Part shown: piece after piece, positions 7,506 to 16,411 of the stretch
How positions within the stretch are numbered: position 1 is the stretch's first letter
Layout: every line of letters begins with the position of its first letter
Source of the DNA: an uncultured Prevotellaceae bacterium
GTDB taxonomy: Bacteria > Bacteroidota > Bacteroidia > Bacteroidales > Bacteroidaceae
NCBI GenBank assembly: GCA_900557555.1
Contig: USTH01000013.1
Location: forward strand, 1 to 35,433
Direction of reading: 5' to 3'
DNA: 35,433 nt
Made by a program: the position numbers and the translations under genes
Notes under the pieces: generated by a model
The model's database searches: none
What the model was told of the DNA's origin: nothing
The model's input: only the letters and a program-made list of their open reading frames with translations

Positions 7506-8198
7506 ATGTCAACCATCATACACATAGAAACATCCACCGATGTATGTTCTGTAGCACTTAGCGAAAACGGTCAATGCATCTTTCATCAGGAAGACCGCAA
7601 AGGGCCGTCACACGCACGTATTCTTGCCCCATTTGTAGAAAATGCCGTCAGCATGGCAGACAGCCACGCCATGCCCATTGATGCGGTCGCCGTCAGTTCG
7701 GGACCTGGGTCATACACAGGCTTGCGCATAGGAGTATCAACAGCCAAGGGGCTGTGTTATGGAAGAGGACTTAAACTAATCAGCGTACCCACACTCGAAC
7801 TGCTGTGTGTGCCAGTACTGCTCTACCACGAAGACCTGCCCACCGATGCCCTGCTATGTCCGATGCTCGACGCAAGGCGCATGGAAGTATATACGGCAGT
7901 CTACGACCGTTCGCTGAAAACAGTTTGCAGCACCAGCGCACAAATCATAACGCCAGACTCGTTTAAAGACCTTCTTGACAAAAACACTATGATATTTTTC
8001 GGAAACGGAGCCTCAAAATGCAAGGATGTTCTGTCGCACCCCAACGCCATCTTCATTGACGGCATTGAGCCTTTGGCAAAAAACATGACACCCCTTGCAG
8101 AACGTTCGCTCTTGCAAGGAAAAATTGAAGACACCGCTTATTTTGAGCCGTTCTACTTAAAGGAATTTGTTGCCGGACAGTCTAAAAAACTATTCTGA
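7506..8198 (+). CDS. tsaB: tRNA N6-threonylcarbamoyladenosine biosynthesis protein TsaB
   Basis: A 230-residue cytoplasmic ASKHA-fold protein. It is the scaffold partner of TsaD and, with TsaE, supports transfer of threonylcarbamoyl to A37 of ANN-decoding tRNAs. The N-terminal half has IHIETSTDVCSVALSENG and the signature SSGPGSYTGLRIGVSTAKGL, and the length fits the family. The start at 7506 gives MSTIIHIETS, the usual N-terminus; the frame's upstream extension lies within the DUF3256 gene and is spurious. It follows DUF3256 by 2 bp and precedes the DUF4290 gene by 39 bp. Confidence 0.94.
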   Translation: MSTIIHIETSTDVCSVALSENGQCIFHQEDRKGPSHARILAPFVENAVSMADSHAMPIDAVAVSSGPGSYTGLRIGVSTAKGLCYGRGLKLISVPTLELLCVPVLLYHEDLPTDALLCPMLDARRMEVYTAVYDRSLKTVCSTSAQIITPDSFKDLLDKNTMIFFGNGASKCKDVLSHPNAIFIDGIEPLAKNMTPLAERSLLQGKIEDTAYFEPFYLKEFVAGQSKKLF

Positions 8199-8237
8199 CA
8201 TTACAATCACCAAAACACATACGTCCAACCTTTTTAT

Positions 8238-8834
8238 ATGAAATACAACACCACACAAGAAAAACTCATATTACCCGACTACGGGCGCAACATTCAGAAC
8301 ATGGTAGAATTTGCCATGACTCTGTCCGACAGAAACGAACGACAGCACTGCGCCGAGACGATAATAAAGATAATGTCCTCTAAGGTTCCGCAGCAAAAAG
8401 ACCCCGAAGACCAGTTGAGAATGTTGTGGGATCATCTTGCCCTTATATCCGGCTACCGCCTTGACGTAGACTCTCCCTTTCCCATCACTATCCGAAATGA
8501 AGAAGAAGCCCAGCGGCCACACCTTGACTACCCAAAAAGCCATCCCAGATTCCGCCACTACGGCCACGCGCTTGAAGAAATGGCCAAAAGCCTGGCAGAA
8601 ATCCCAGATGGCGACGCAAAGCAAGCGACAATAGAACTGGTCGTGGCACAGATGGCAAAGAGCCTGTATCAATGGAACAGAAACGTGTTGTCACCAGAAA
8701 AACTGGCCAACGACCTCAGTATTCTAACTGACGGAAAAATAACATTGACCATAAGTCCGCAACGTATGAACGCCATCATCAGCACCGCGACTTCACACCC
8801 TCGCAATGTCATGACACGCAGGAAGAAAAAATGA
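8238..8834 (+). CDS. DUF4290 family protein
   Basis: A 198-residue protein without signal peptide or membrane segments. It begins KYNTTQEKLILPDYGRNIQ and contains DPEDQLRMLWDHLALIS and PKSHPRFRHYGH, the typical pattern of DUF4290, a family largely confined to Bacteroidetes. The C-terminus is strongly basic (MTRRKKK). The function is unknown. Relatives commonly sit directly before murA, as here (55-bp gap), which hints at a housekeeping role connected to the envelope or to the following genes, but nothing in the sequence identifies an activity. Confidence 0.85.
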   Translation: MKYNTTQEKLILPDYGRNIQNMVEFAMTLSDRNERQHCAETIIKIMSSKVPQQKDPEDQLRMLWDHLALISGYRLDVDSPFPITIRNEEEAQRPHLDYPKSHPRFRHYGHALEEMAKSLAEIPDGDAKQATIELVVAQMAKSLYQWNRNVLSPEKLANDLSILTDGKITLTISPQRMNAIISTATSHPRNVMTRRKKK

Positions 8835-8889
8835 CATCATTATATATTGACATCACCATCTTTAAATAACCTTCACTCACACCGACCAC

Positions 8890-10194
8890 ATGGGATCATT
8901 CATTATTGAAGGCGGACATCCGCTAAAAGGCGATATAACACCCCAAGGCGCCAAGAACGAAGCTTTGGAGGTCATCTGCGCCACCCTACTTACCGATGAA
9001 GAAGTACGCATCAGCAACATCCCGGAAATCTTAGACGTGCTCCACCTGATAAAGCTCATGTGCAGCCTGGGAGTAGAGGTCACACAGCACGCGAAAGGTG
9101 ACTATTCGTTTTGTGCGAGAAACATCAACATAGACTACTCCACAAGCGAAGACTTCATGATAAAGAGCGCAACCCTGCGAGGCAGCGTCATGCTTACAGG
9201 CCCACTGTTGGCCCGTTTCGGTATGGCCGTATTGGCAAAACCTGGTGGTGACAAGATAGGGCGCCGCAGAGTTGACACTCACCTCTTCGGCATGTGCCAA
9301 TTGGGCGCCAAACTTACGCCAGAGACCGCCAACTCGCGCTATACCCTTGAAGCAGACAGACTTAAAGGCACCCACATGATTCTTGACGAAGCATCAGTAA
9401 CAGGAACGGCCAATATCATCATGGCAGCGGTTTTGGCTGATGGTATCACTACAATCTATAATGCCGCTTGCGAACCATATATCCAGCAACTCTGCAAGAT
9501 GCTTAACAACATGGGAGCCGACATCACGGGCATCTCATCTAACCTGCTCACCATCAAAGGAGTTAAAGCACTGCATGGCACTACACACGCCATCAACGCT
9601 GACATGATTGAAGTGGGCAGTTTCATCGGTATGTCGCTGATGCTCGGTGGCGGGCTGACCATACGCAATGTGTCACCCAAAGATTTGGGAATCATACCCA
9701 AATCCTTCCAACGTCTGGGGGCAAAGCTTGTGCTGGGCAAAGACTACATCAAAATTCCTGAGCAGAAGCATTATCAGATTGACACCTTCCTTGACGGCTC
9801 ATTCATGACCATTGACGATGCCCCATGGCCAGGTCTCACCCCTGACCTCTTGAGTGTACTCATTGTTGTGGCCACACAGGCAAGAGGCACTGTGCTCTTT
9901 CACCAAAAGATGTTTGAGAGCCGACTATTCTTCGTTGACAGACTTATCGACATGGGGGCGCAGATAATCCTCTGTGACCCTCACCGCGCAGTGGTTGTGG
10001 GCCATGACAACAAAATAAAACTTAGAGCACGACGCATGGTTTCACCCGACATTAGGGCCGGCATCGCCTTGCTCATAGCCGCCCTTAGTGCTGACGGCAC
10101 AAGCCAGATCGACAATGTAGAGCAGATTGACCGGGGCTACGAAGACATTGACGTACGCCTGAACGCTCTTGGAGCAAAAATTAGACGCAAATAA
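8890..10194 (+). CDS. murA: UDP-N-acetylglucosamine 1-carboxyvinyltransferase MurA
   Basis: A 434-residue cytoplasmic enzyme of the EPSP-synthase fold. It transfers enolpyruvate from PEP to UDP-GlcNAc, the first committed step of peptidoglycan synthesis. Family features are GGHPLKGDITPQGAKNEAL at the N-terminus, DEASVTGTANIIMAAVLADG in the middle, and FESRLFFVDRLIDMGAQI and SPDIRAGIALLIAALSADG in the C-terminal half. The active-site loop reads PGGDKIGRRR: residue 121 is Asp where the E. coli enzyme has Cys115, the residue alkylated by fosfomycin. This substitution is known from naturally fosfomycin-insensitive MurA proteins, so intrinsic insensitivity is expected. rimM follows after 14 bp. 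Confidence 0.97.
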   Translation: MGSFIIEGGHPLKGDITPQGAKNEALEVICATLLTDEEVRISNIPEILDVLHLIKLMCSLGVEVTQHAKGDYSFCARNINIDYSTSEDFMIKSATLRGSVMLTGPLLARFGMAVLAKPGGDKIGRRRVDTHLFGMCQLGAKLTPETANSRYTLEADRLKGTHMILDEASVTGTANIIMAAVLADGITTIYNAACEPYIQQLCKMLNNMGADITGISSNLLTIKGVKALHGTTHAINADMIEVGSFIGMSLMLGGGLTIRNVSPKDLGIIPKSFQRLGAKLVLGKDYIKIPEQKHYQIDTFLDGSFMTIDDAPWPGLTPDLLSVLIVVATQARGTVLFHQKMFESRLFFVDRLIDMGAQIILCDPHRAVVVGHDNKIKLRARRMVSPDIRAGIALLIAALSADGTSQIDNVEQIDRGYEDIDVRLNALGAKIRRK

Positions 10195-10208
10195 AGCTTT
10201 CGAAATTC

Positions 10209-10733
10209 ATGATAACTTTCGACGAAGTCTTTAAAATAGGTAAGATGGGGCGCCCCCACGGCATAAAGGGTGAAATAAGCATGTATTTCACCGACGACGT
10301 TTTTGACAATGTTGACGCCGACTACCTTGTTTGCAATATTGACGGCATCCTCGTACCATTTTTCATGGAGAGTTGGTCCTTCAAGGGTTCCGACACTGCT
10401 ATCATAAAATTTGAAAACCTTGACTGCGAAGATGATGTCCGAATTCTCCAGAATTCCGATGTATATTTCCCTAAATCACTCGCCTCGAAACGAGACGACA
10501 GCTTCTGTTCGTGGCAGTCGTTCACGGGGTTTAGAGCATCTGATACACGAGCAGGAAGTCTGGGCATCATCACCCGTATAGATGACTCGTCTGCCAACAT
10601 TCTTCTGGAAATCACCACCGACAACGGCCAAGACCTGCTGCTGCCCATACACCCAGACCTGGTCGCAGATTTCGACATGCGGCAACGCACCCTAACACTA
10701 AATCTTCCAGAGGGGCTTCTGGAACTAAACTGA
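10209..10733 (+). CDS. rimM: Ribosome maturation factor RimM
   Basis: A 174-residue protein that assists 30S subunit assembly, acting on the 16S rRNA head region and S19. The N-terminal RimM domain begins FKIGKMGRPHGIKGEISMYF, the usual signature, and the C-terminal part (about residues 95-172) has the shape of a PRC-barrel domain, ending LLLPIHPDLVADFD and LNLPEGLLELN. The length is normal. It sits 14 bp after murA and 39 bp before dxr, in an order common in the Bacteroidetes, so a shared transcript is likely. Confidence 0.93.
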   Translation: MITFDEVFKIGKMGRPHGIKGEISMYFTDDVFDNVDADYLVCNIDGILVPFFMESWSFKGSDTAIIKFENLDCEDDVRILQNSDVYFPKSLASKRDDSFCSWQSFTGFRASDTRAGSLGIITRIDDSSANILLEITTDNGQDLLLPIHPDLVADFDMRQRTLTLNLPEGLLELN

Positions 10734-10772
10734 CCACAGCCCCCAAAGACAATAAAGACGCACAAGAGAAAC

Positions 10773-11933
10773 ATGAGAAAGAAACGATTGGCAATACTTG
10801 GGTCTACCGGTTCCATTGGCACACAGGCTCTGCAGGTTGTGGCAGAACATCCAGAACTGTATGAAGTCCGCATTCTTACAGCCAACAGCCAAGCCGACCT
10901 GCTTATAGGTCAAGCCCTGCGCTTTGAGCCAGATGCCGTAGTCATTGCCGACGAATCAAAATACCACTACGTAAGTGAGGCCCTCGCCCACCACCCCATA
11001 AAAGTTTTTGCAGGAGCAAGGGCTTTGTGTGAAGTCGTGGAATCAAGCACCGTTGACACGGTAATCACCGCCCTCGTTGGGTTTTGCGGACTGGAACCCA
11101 CCATCTCTGCAATCAAAGCTGGCAAACAGATTGCCTTGGCAAACAAGGAGACCCTCGTTGTGGCCGGCGAACTGGTGACAGCTCTTGCCATGCAGTACAA
11201 AGCCCCAATACTGCCAGTTGACAGTGAGCATTCAGCCATATTCCAATGTTTGGCAGGAGAGCCTGCCGACACAGTAAGCCGCCTGCTGCTTACGGCCTCG
11301 GGCGGGCCTTTCCGCTGCCTTCCGGCATCTAAATTGGCAACTGTAACTGCCCAGCAGGCAATGCGTCATCCCACATGGAAGATGGGGGCAAAAATTACTG
11401 TCGACTCAGCCACAATGATGAACAAAGGCTTTGAAGTCATAGAAGCCAAATGGTTGTTTGGCATTACCCCTGATAGAATAGACGTGGTAGTCCACCCACA
11501 AAGCATCATACACTCCGCCGTAGAGTTTGTTGATGGGACGATCAAAGCCCAGATGGGCGCGCCCGACATGCGTTTGCCCATACAATACGCCCTGTCATAC
11601 CCCTCAAGACTTAAACTGTCACATTCACACCTCGACATCTTCCAGACCGCCAGCCTAACTTTCGAAAAGCCTGACCTCAACAGATTTCCATGTTTGACAT
11701 TGGCATACGAGGCTATCAACAAAGGAGGCAATATGCCCTGCATTCTCAACGCAGCTAACGAAGTGGCAAACCTTGCTTTTCGCAATGGCATGATAACATA
11801 CCCCCAATTATATCAAACATTAGAGAAAACAATGCAAACTGCTACGTTCTGCACTACACCGTCACTCGACACCTATCTCTCTTCAGACAAAGAGAGCCGT
11901 GAAATAGCAGAAACAATTATTAACAAGAAATAA
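10773..11933 (+). CDS. dxr: 1-deoxy-D-xylulose 5-phosphate reductoisomerase
   Basis: A 386-residue enzyme. It converts DXP to 2-C-methyl-D-erythritol 4-phosphate with NADPH, the committed step of the MEP isoprenoid pathway that supplies undecaprenyl and menaquinone side chains. The NADPH-binding motif is LGSTGSIGTQAL at the N-terminus. LANKETLVVAGE and PVDSEHSAIFQCL form the metal and substrate region. HPTWKMGAKITVDSATMMNK and GFEVIEAKWLF follow, as in all Dxr proteins. It lies 21 bp before rseP; the dxr-rseP pairing is widely conserved in bacteria. Confidence 0.97.
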   Translation: MRKKRLAILGSTGSIGTQALQVVAEHPELYEVRILTANSQADLLIGQALRFEPDAVVIADESKYHYVSEALAHHPIKVFAGARALCEVVESSTVDTVITALVGFCGLEPTISAIKAGKQIALANKETLVVAGELVTALAMQYKAPILPVDSEHSAIFQCLAGEPADTVSRLLLTASGGPFRCLPASKLATVTAQQAMRHPTWKMGAKITVDSATMMNKGFEVIEAKWLFGITPDRIDVVVHPQSIIHSAVEFVDGTIKAQMGAPDMRLPIQYALSYPSRLKLSHSHLDIFQTASLTFEKPDLNRFPCLTLAYEAINKGGNMPCILNAANEVANLAFRNGMITYPQLYQTLEKTMQTATFCTTPSLDTYLSSDKESREIAETIINKK

Positions 11934-11954
11934 ACATTATCATCTTATATCTAT

Positions 11955-13382
11955 ATGGAAATTTTCCTGATTCGTGCCGCCCAGCTAATCCTATGCCTCT
12001 CAATACTTGTGGTCCTTCATGAGGGCGGGCACTTCTTTTTTGCAAAAATCTTCGGCATACGTGTAGAGAAGTTCTACATGTTCTTTGACTATAAGTTCCA
12101 CCTTTTCAGCACATACTCCAACTGGTGGCGAAAACTGATCGGCAAAAAGCCTGTAACGAAAGGGCCTGACGGCAACTACCCCTATGTGGGTACCGAATAC
12201 GGCATCGGCTGGATTCCTTTGGGTGGCTACGTGAAGATTGCCGGCATGATAGACGAGTCCATGGACACAGACCAGATGAAACAGCCTGCCCAACCATGGG
12301 AGTTTCGCACAAAACCTGCTTGGCAACGACTTCTCGTCATGCTCGGAGGTGTGATGGTCAATTTCTTCCTCGCACTGTTTATCTATTCCATGATACTGTT
12401 TGCATGGGGAGAGCAGTATATCCCTATCCGTAACATGACAATGGGATTTACCTTCAACCAGCAAGCCAAGGAAATAGGTTTCAAGGATGGAGACATTATC
12501 ATCGGCACCGAGACCAACACGTTCCGCGACTTCAATACTGACGTGGTGCGTTCAATCTCTACCGCAAAGACAGTAACAGTGATGCGCAATGGCAAAAGCG
12601 AAACAATTGCGATGCCCGACGGAGGGCTAAACCTGCTCGACATGTTCCAAAGTGAAAAGCCGTTTCTTTCAACCTATATCCCAACAATCATCGACAGCGT
12701 AATTACAGGCTCTGCCGCCCACAAAGCACTGCTGCAAAAAGGTGACAAGATAACAAGTTTCAACAACTCCCCCACACAGACTTGGAGTGACTATAATGCG
12801 GCCGTAAGACATCTTGCCAAACAGTTGGAGGGAGCTACCACCAACGACTCCTTGCGCAAACGCAACGTACAGATTGCCGTAATGCACACCTCGGGCCAAA
12901 CCGACACTATGCACATCATGCTCGACACAGAGCTACGCATGGGAGTAATACAGGCCTCCGCCCTCAATTACTACAAGCCCACCACCGTACACTACTCGTT
13001 TTTCGAGTCTTTCCCCGCAGGGTGCCAACACGGTATAAACGTATTCAAGGGCTATGTCAGCGACCTCAAATACCTGTTTACAAAAGAGGGAGCAAAGAGC
13101 GTGGGATCTTTCGGAGCTATCGGCAGCATGTTCCCCACAGCATGGGACTGGCAGCGTTTTTGGGAACTGACAGCGTTCATCAGCATCATACTGGCGTTTA
13201 TGAACATCTTGCCTATTCCTGCCCTTGACGGAGGCCACGCCATGTTTCTGCTCATCGAGATGATTTTCCGCAGAAAATTCAGCCTCAGATTTCAAGAACG
13301 GGCTCAGATGATAGGCATGTTCATACTGCTTCTGTTGATGGTCTACGCCATAGGAAATGACATCTTCAGATTTCTGCTGTAA
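11955..13382 (+). CDS. rseP: Site-2 protease RseP (M50 family)
   Basis: A 475-residue inner-membrane zinc metalloprotease. The catalytic HEGGH is at residues 22-26 in the first membrane segment; NILPIPALDGGH at about 417-428 supplies the third zinc ligand in the last part of the protein. A further membrane segment lies near 120-150 (LLVMLGGVMVNFFLALF), followed by PDZ-like sequence in the central periplasmic region, which contains motifs such as GFKDGDIIIGTE and ALLQKGDKITSFNN. The family cleaves anti-sigma factors and leftover signal peptides within the membrane. It ends the murA-rimM-dxr-rseP run; no T-rich terminator was recognised after it. The natural substrate here is unknown. Confidence 0.95.
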   Translation: MEIFLIRAAQLILCLSILVVLHEGGHFFFAKIFGIRVEKFYMFFDYKFHLFSTYSNWWRKLIGKKPVTKGPDGNYPYVGTEYGIGWIPLGGYVKIAGMIDESMDTDQMKQPAQPWEFRTKPAWQRLLVMLGGVMVNFFLALFIYSMILFAWGEQYIPIRNMTMGFTFNQQAKEIGFKDGDIIIGTETNTFRDFNTDVVRSISTAKTVTVMRNGKSETIAMPDGGLNLLDMFQSEKPFLSTYIPTIIDSVITGSAAHKALLQKGDKITSFNNSPTQTWSDYNAAVRHLAKQLEGATTNDSLRKRNVQIAVMHTSGQTDTMHIMLDTELRMGVIQASALNYYKPTTVHYSFFESFPAGCQHGINVFKGYVSDLKYLFTKEGAKSVGSFGAIGSMFPTAWDWQRFWELTAFISIILAFMNILPIPALDGGHAMFLLIEMIFRRKFSLRFQERAQMIGMFILLLLMVYAIGNDIFRFLL

Positions 13383-13588
13383 GGTAAACAACGTTTCGGC
13401 CATTCTCATACAAGCCAGATAGACACACGGGCATAACCTGCCATTCCCCTAAAGCATTGACATAACGTTTTCTGTCACTCTCACAGAAGACATCTGCCTC
13501 ATTGTCATACCGTTACCATTTTTATGAACTCTAAAAGAATTGAGACCCGCTATTTCTTTTTCTCAAAAAAAGCGAACAACGGCTTAGG

Positions 13589-13620
13589 CTAAAATCACTA
13601 TTAACTAAAATCACTATTAA
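13589..13620 (+). repeat. Perfect 16-bp tandem repeat upstream of the TonB-dependent receptor
   Basis: CTAAAATCACTATTAA occurs twice end to end (13589-13604 and 13605-13620), 7 bp before the proposed -33 box. A weaker third match, AAAATCACTCTTAT, overlaps the start codon region at 13663-13676. The placement suggests a regulator-binding site, but no protein can be named. Confidence 0.55.
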
Positions 13621-13626
13621 TAGGTA

Positions 13627-13657
13627 TTGGCAAATTCTGAAAAAGGCAGTAACTTTG
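13627..13657 (+). promoter_or_regulatory. Candidate promoter for the TonB-dependent receptor
   Basis: TTG at 13627-13629 and TAACTTTG plus C at 13650-13657 are separated by 20 nt, in keeping with the Bacteroidetes -33/-7 pattern. The leader would be about 10-15 nt. The preceding gap 13383-13588 shows no other feature that I can identify. Confidence 0.5.
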
Positions 13658-13674
13658 CCGCCAAAATCACTCTT

Positions 13675-16086
13675 ATGAACTACAGAAACCTATTTACATC
13701 CCTTCTCTCTCTGACTATTTTCAGCATTTTTTCAGTGTCGCTGTATGCCAACGACAAAAAAGACTCCACTGACATAAAGGACATAGAAGAGGTGGTCATA
13801 ATCTCCACGCCTAAAGAAACAGGTAAACTCAGCCAGTTGCCCAACGCAGTGTCGATTGTCAGCCAGAACGACATGCGCCGCCACGGCATCACATCATTAA
13901 AAGGCATGAGCGACGTGGTTGCAAACCTCTACATTCCTGACTATGGCTCCAGACTTACGTCGGCCATCTACATTCGCGGCATTGGCTCGCGCATCAACAC
14001 TCCAGCAGTGGGACTGTATGTTGACAATATTCCTTATTTCGACAAATCGGCTTTTGACTTCAACTTCTACGATATAGAGCGCATCGATGTGTTGCGTGGT
14101 CCACAAGGCACTCTCTACGGACGTAACTCCATGGGAGGCCTGATCAAGGTACACACCCATTCCCCGTTTTCATACCAAGGCACTTCGCTAAACTTTGGCA
14201 TGGCCACAGGCGATGCCCACCGCCATATTTCACTGACACACTACCACCGCATCAGCCAGCATTTTGCCTTTAGTGCCGGAGGTTATTATGATGGGAGTAA
14301 TGGTTTTTTCAGAAATTCGCAACGCCACGAACGGCAAGACAAGATGAATGCAGGAGGAGGACGCCTGCGCGCCATCTACAGAGCCAACGACCGCCTGAAA
14401 GTTGACCTAAGCCTCAACTACGACTATTCACACGAGAGAGGATACCCTTACTTTTACTCCGGGAAGACAAAGGGCGAAGAATCCCACCCCGAGCTCCTGA
14501 ATAAAATAACGGCAAACGAACAGAGTTCCTACCGTCGCAATATGCTCAACACTGGTGTAAACGTAGAGTACAAGGCAAACTGCTTTACACTTAACTACAT
14601 TACTGGTTTCCAACACCTCCAAGACCGTATGTTTCTGGACCAAGACTTCATTGCCGATGACATCTACACTCTTGAACAAAAACAAAATCTGAACATCATA
14701 AGTCAGGAACTTACGATGAAAAGCCACAGCGGAGCCTTTTGGGAATGGCTCAACGGCATCAGTGCCTCCAAACAATGGCTCAAGACCACAGGACCCGTTA
14801 CCTTCAAAGAAGACGGAGTGAAGTTCCTGCAAAACAATATCAACTCATACATGCCCGACCTCAGTGCCAAGGGCATCACCTCAATGGGTGTAACCATCAA
14901 CGACCCTCAATTGCTAATGAGCGGACGATTTCAGACCCCGATTACCAACCTTGCGATTTTCCACCAATCTACGCTCAACTTCACTAAGACTTTCTCTGCC
15001 ACCATCGGTGTGCGCCTCGACCATGAGCACAACTCCATTACATACAACTCAACAGGAGCCATCAACTACGACTTCAACATGACCAGCGGACGCATGCCAC
15101 TATCTCTGCACAACCTAAGCGCCACCCCCTCGTTTGTAGGCAAAACCTCGCACAACTATCTCGAAGTGCTGCCCAAAGTCGCCCTAAAATGGCAGGCAAG
15201 CCCCAACGTGATGCTCTATACCTCTGCCGCAAAGGGACACCGCTCGGGCGGCTACAACGTGCAGATGTTTTCAGACCTACTGCAAGAGTCCATGCGCAAC
15301 CAGATGATGCAAGGCATCAAGGATGAAACAAACCGCACCCTCGACCACTATGCACAAATGGGCATGCCTGCCAATGTCATTAACTCCATCAAGGCAGGAC
15401 TTGACCAAATGCCTATTGGCCAAACACCCGATGTAAACAAAACCGTCACTTTCAAGCCCGAATTCAGCTGGAACTACGAGGTGGGCACAAAGATTAAACT
15501 GCTCGGAGGAAGCCTCAACATCGACTTTGCCACATTCTTTGCTACCATACGCGACCAACAGATTGCTCGCTTTGCCAACAGCGGATTGGGACGAATGATG
15601 GTCAATGTCGGCCGAAGCCGTAGCTACGGAGTGGAGGCTAACATGCGCTACACTCCCTCGCGCGACCTTACCATTTGGGGCACCTACGGCTACACTCATG
15701 CCACCTTTACCAAGCACGATGCAGGCAACGGCACCAACTATCGTGGGAACTTTGTACCCTTCATTCCACGCCACACCATTTGTGCAGGAGCCGACTACAC
15801 CTTCTGGAAGCCTCAACACTCATGGTTGAAATCACTCACCCTCGGGGCCGACGTCAAAGCAAACGGACGCATCTATTGGACCGAAAGCAACAATGCCAGC
15901 CAGTCGCTCTACACCACCATGGGCGCCCATCTGCTGGCAGACCTTGGCAAATGCGAAATAAATCTTTGGGGCAAAAACCTCACAAACAAGCATTACTCAT
16001 CGTTTTATTTTGAAAGCATGAACCGCAAATTCATTCAGAAGGGCAAGCCAATACAAGTGGGCATTGACATCAGCCTGAAATTCTAA
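13675..16086 (+). CDS. TonB-dependent outer-membrane receptor
   Basis: An 803-residue outer-membrane protein. The signal peptide is MNYRNLFTSLLSLTIFSIFS and cleavage is likely after SLYA, near residue 25. A TonB-box-like EEVVIIS is followed by the plug domain (about 45-150), which has LPNAVSIVSQNDM, AIYIRGIGSRINTPAVGLYV and the hallmark RIDVLRGPQGTLYGRNSMGG. The rest is the beta-barrel, with AAKGHRSGGYN typical of this receptor group, and it ends in Phe (GIDISLKF), as outer-membrane barrels do. There is no N-terminal carboxypeptidase-like extension and no SusD partner, so it resembles siderophore, haem or vitamin receptors more than SusC glycan transporters. The ligand is unknown. It is flanked by a promoter and a strong terminator, hence monocistronic. 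Confidence 0.93.
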   Translation: MNYRNLFTSLLSLTIFSIFSVSLYANDKKDSTDIKDIEEVVIISTPKETGKLSQLPNAVSIVSQNDMRRHGITSLKGMSDVVANLYIPDYGSRLTSAIYIRGIGSRINTPAVGLYVDNIPYFDKSAFDFNFYDIERIDVLRGPQGTLYGRNSMGGLIKVHTHSPFSYQGTSLNFGMATGDAHRHISLTHYHRISQHFAFSAGGYYDGSNGFFRNSQRHERQDKMNAGGGRLRAIYRANDRLKVDLSLNYDYSHERGYPYFYSGKTKGEESHPELLNKITANEQSSYRRNMLNTGVNVEYKANCFTLNYITGFQHLQDRMFLDQDFIADDIYTLEQKQNLNIISQELTMKSHSGAFWEWLNGISASKQWLKTTGPVTFKEDGVKFLQNNINSYMPDLSAKGITSMGVTINDPQLLMSGRFQTPITNLAIFHQSTLNFTKTFSATIGVRLDHEHNSITYNSTGAINYDFNMTSGRMPLSLHNLSATPSFVGKTSHNYLEVLPKVALKWQASPNVMLYTSAAKGHRSGGYNVQMFSDLLQESMRNQMMQGIKDETNRTLDHYAQMGMPANVINSIKAGLDQMPIGQTPDVNKTVTFKPEFSWNYEVGTKIKLLGGSLNIDFATFFATIRDQQIARFANSGLGRMMVNVGRSRSYGVEANMRYTPSRDLTIWGTYGYTHATFTKHDAGNGTNYRGNFVPFIPRHTICAGADYTFWKPQHSWLKSLTLGADVKANGRIYWTESNNASQSLYTTMGAHLLADLGKCEINLWGKNLTNKHYSSFYFESMNRKFIQKGKPIQVGIDISLKF

Positions 16087-16183
16087 GCACAACAGATTTT
16101 TTAGTAGACATTAAAATTTATGTTACTAAGCAGTTTCTTGTCATAACATCTTTCTTTTGAGCACATACTTTAAAAGAATCTCC

Positions 16184-16235
16184 AAAAATGCCGTAAAACG
16201 GACCTTGCTGCACCGTTTTACGGCATTTTTTGTTG
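16184..16235 (+). terminator. Strong intrinsic terminator after the TonB-dependent receptor
   Basis: An 18-bp perfect inverted repeat (16184-16201 against 16213-16230) with an 11-nt loop; its GC core is TGCCGTAAAACGG. The right arm ends in six T residues and the left arm starts with A residues, so it could also work on the other strand. It is about 100 bp downstream of the receptor stop codon. Confidence 0.85.
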
Positions 16236-16250
16236 AGATAACCTTGACAT

Positions 16251-16338
16251 TTCGGCCGATGCGTTATTACACTTCGGCCGAAATCTATATCCCAATCGGC
16301 CGAAATGCAATTACGTACCGGCCGATGGCGCAACGTTT
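16251..16338. repeat. Four CGGCCG palindromes spaced exactly 22 bp apart
   Basis: CGGCCG cores are at 16253, 16275, 16297 and 16319 (first base), giving exact 22-bp steps. Each is extended on the right as CGGCCGAA or CGGCCGAT, and the second copy is the perfect palindrome TTCGGCCGAA. The bases between cores differ, so this is an array of sites rather than a simple tandem duplication. It sits between the receptor terminator and the candidate menG promoter. Function unknown. Confidence 0.7.
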
Positions 16339-16397
16339 GTTGGTCATTCGTTGCTCAAATATTTTGCCACGAGCCATTAAATATCATGGAAAAGTTT

Positions 16398-16405
16398 TAC
16401 CTTTG
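16398..16405 (+). promoter_or_regulatory. Candidate -7 promoter element for the menG lane
   Basis: TACCTTTG matches TAnnTTTG. Transcription would start close to 16411, which coincides with the left end of repeat copy B, so the whole repeat would become the mRNA leader of menG. A -33 box at the right spacing was not found. Confidence 0.4.
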
Positions 16406-16411
16406 TAGCAA

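Noticed and set aside
16251..16338. The 22-bp array as a CRISPR
   Set aside because: The repeated unit is only about 8 bp with 14-bp gaps, spacers are not of the usual size, and no cas gene is nearby.
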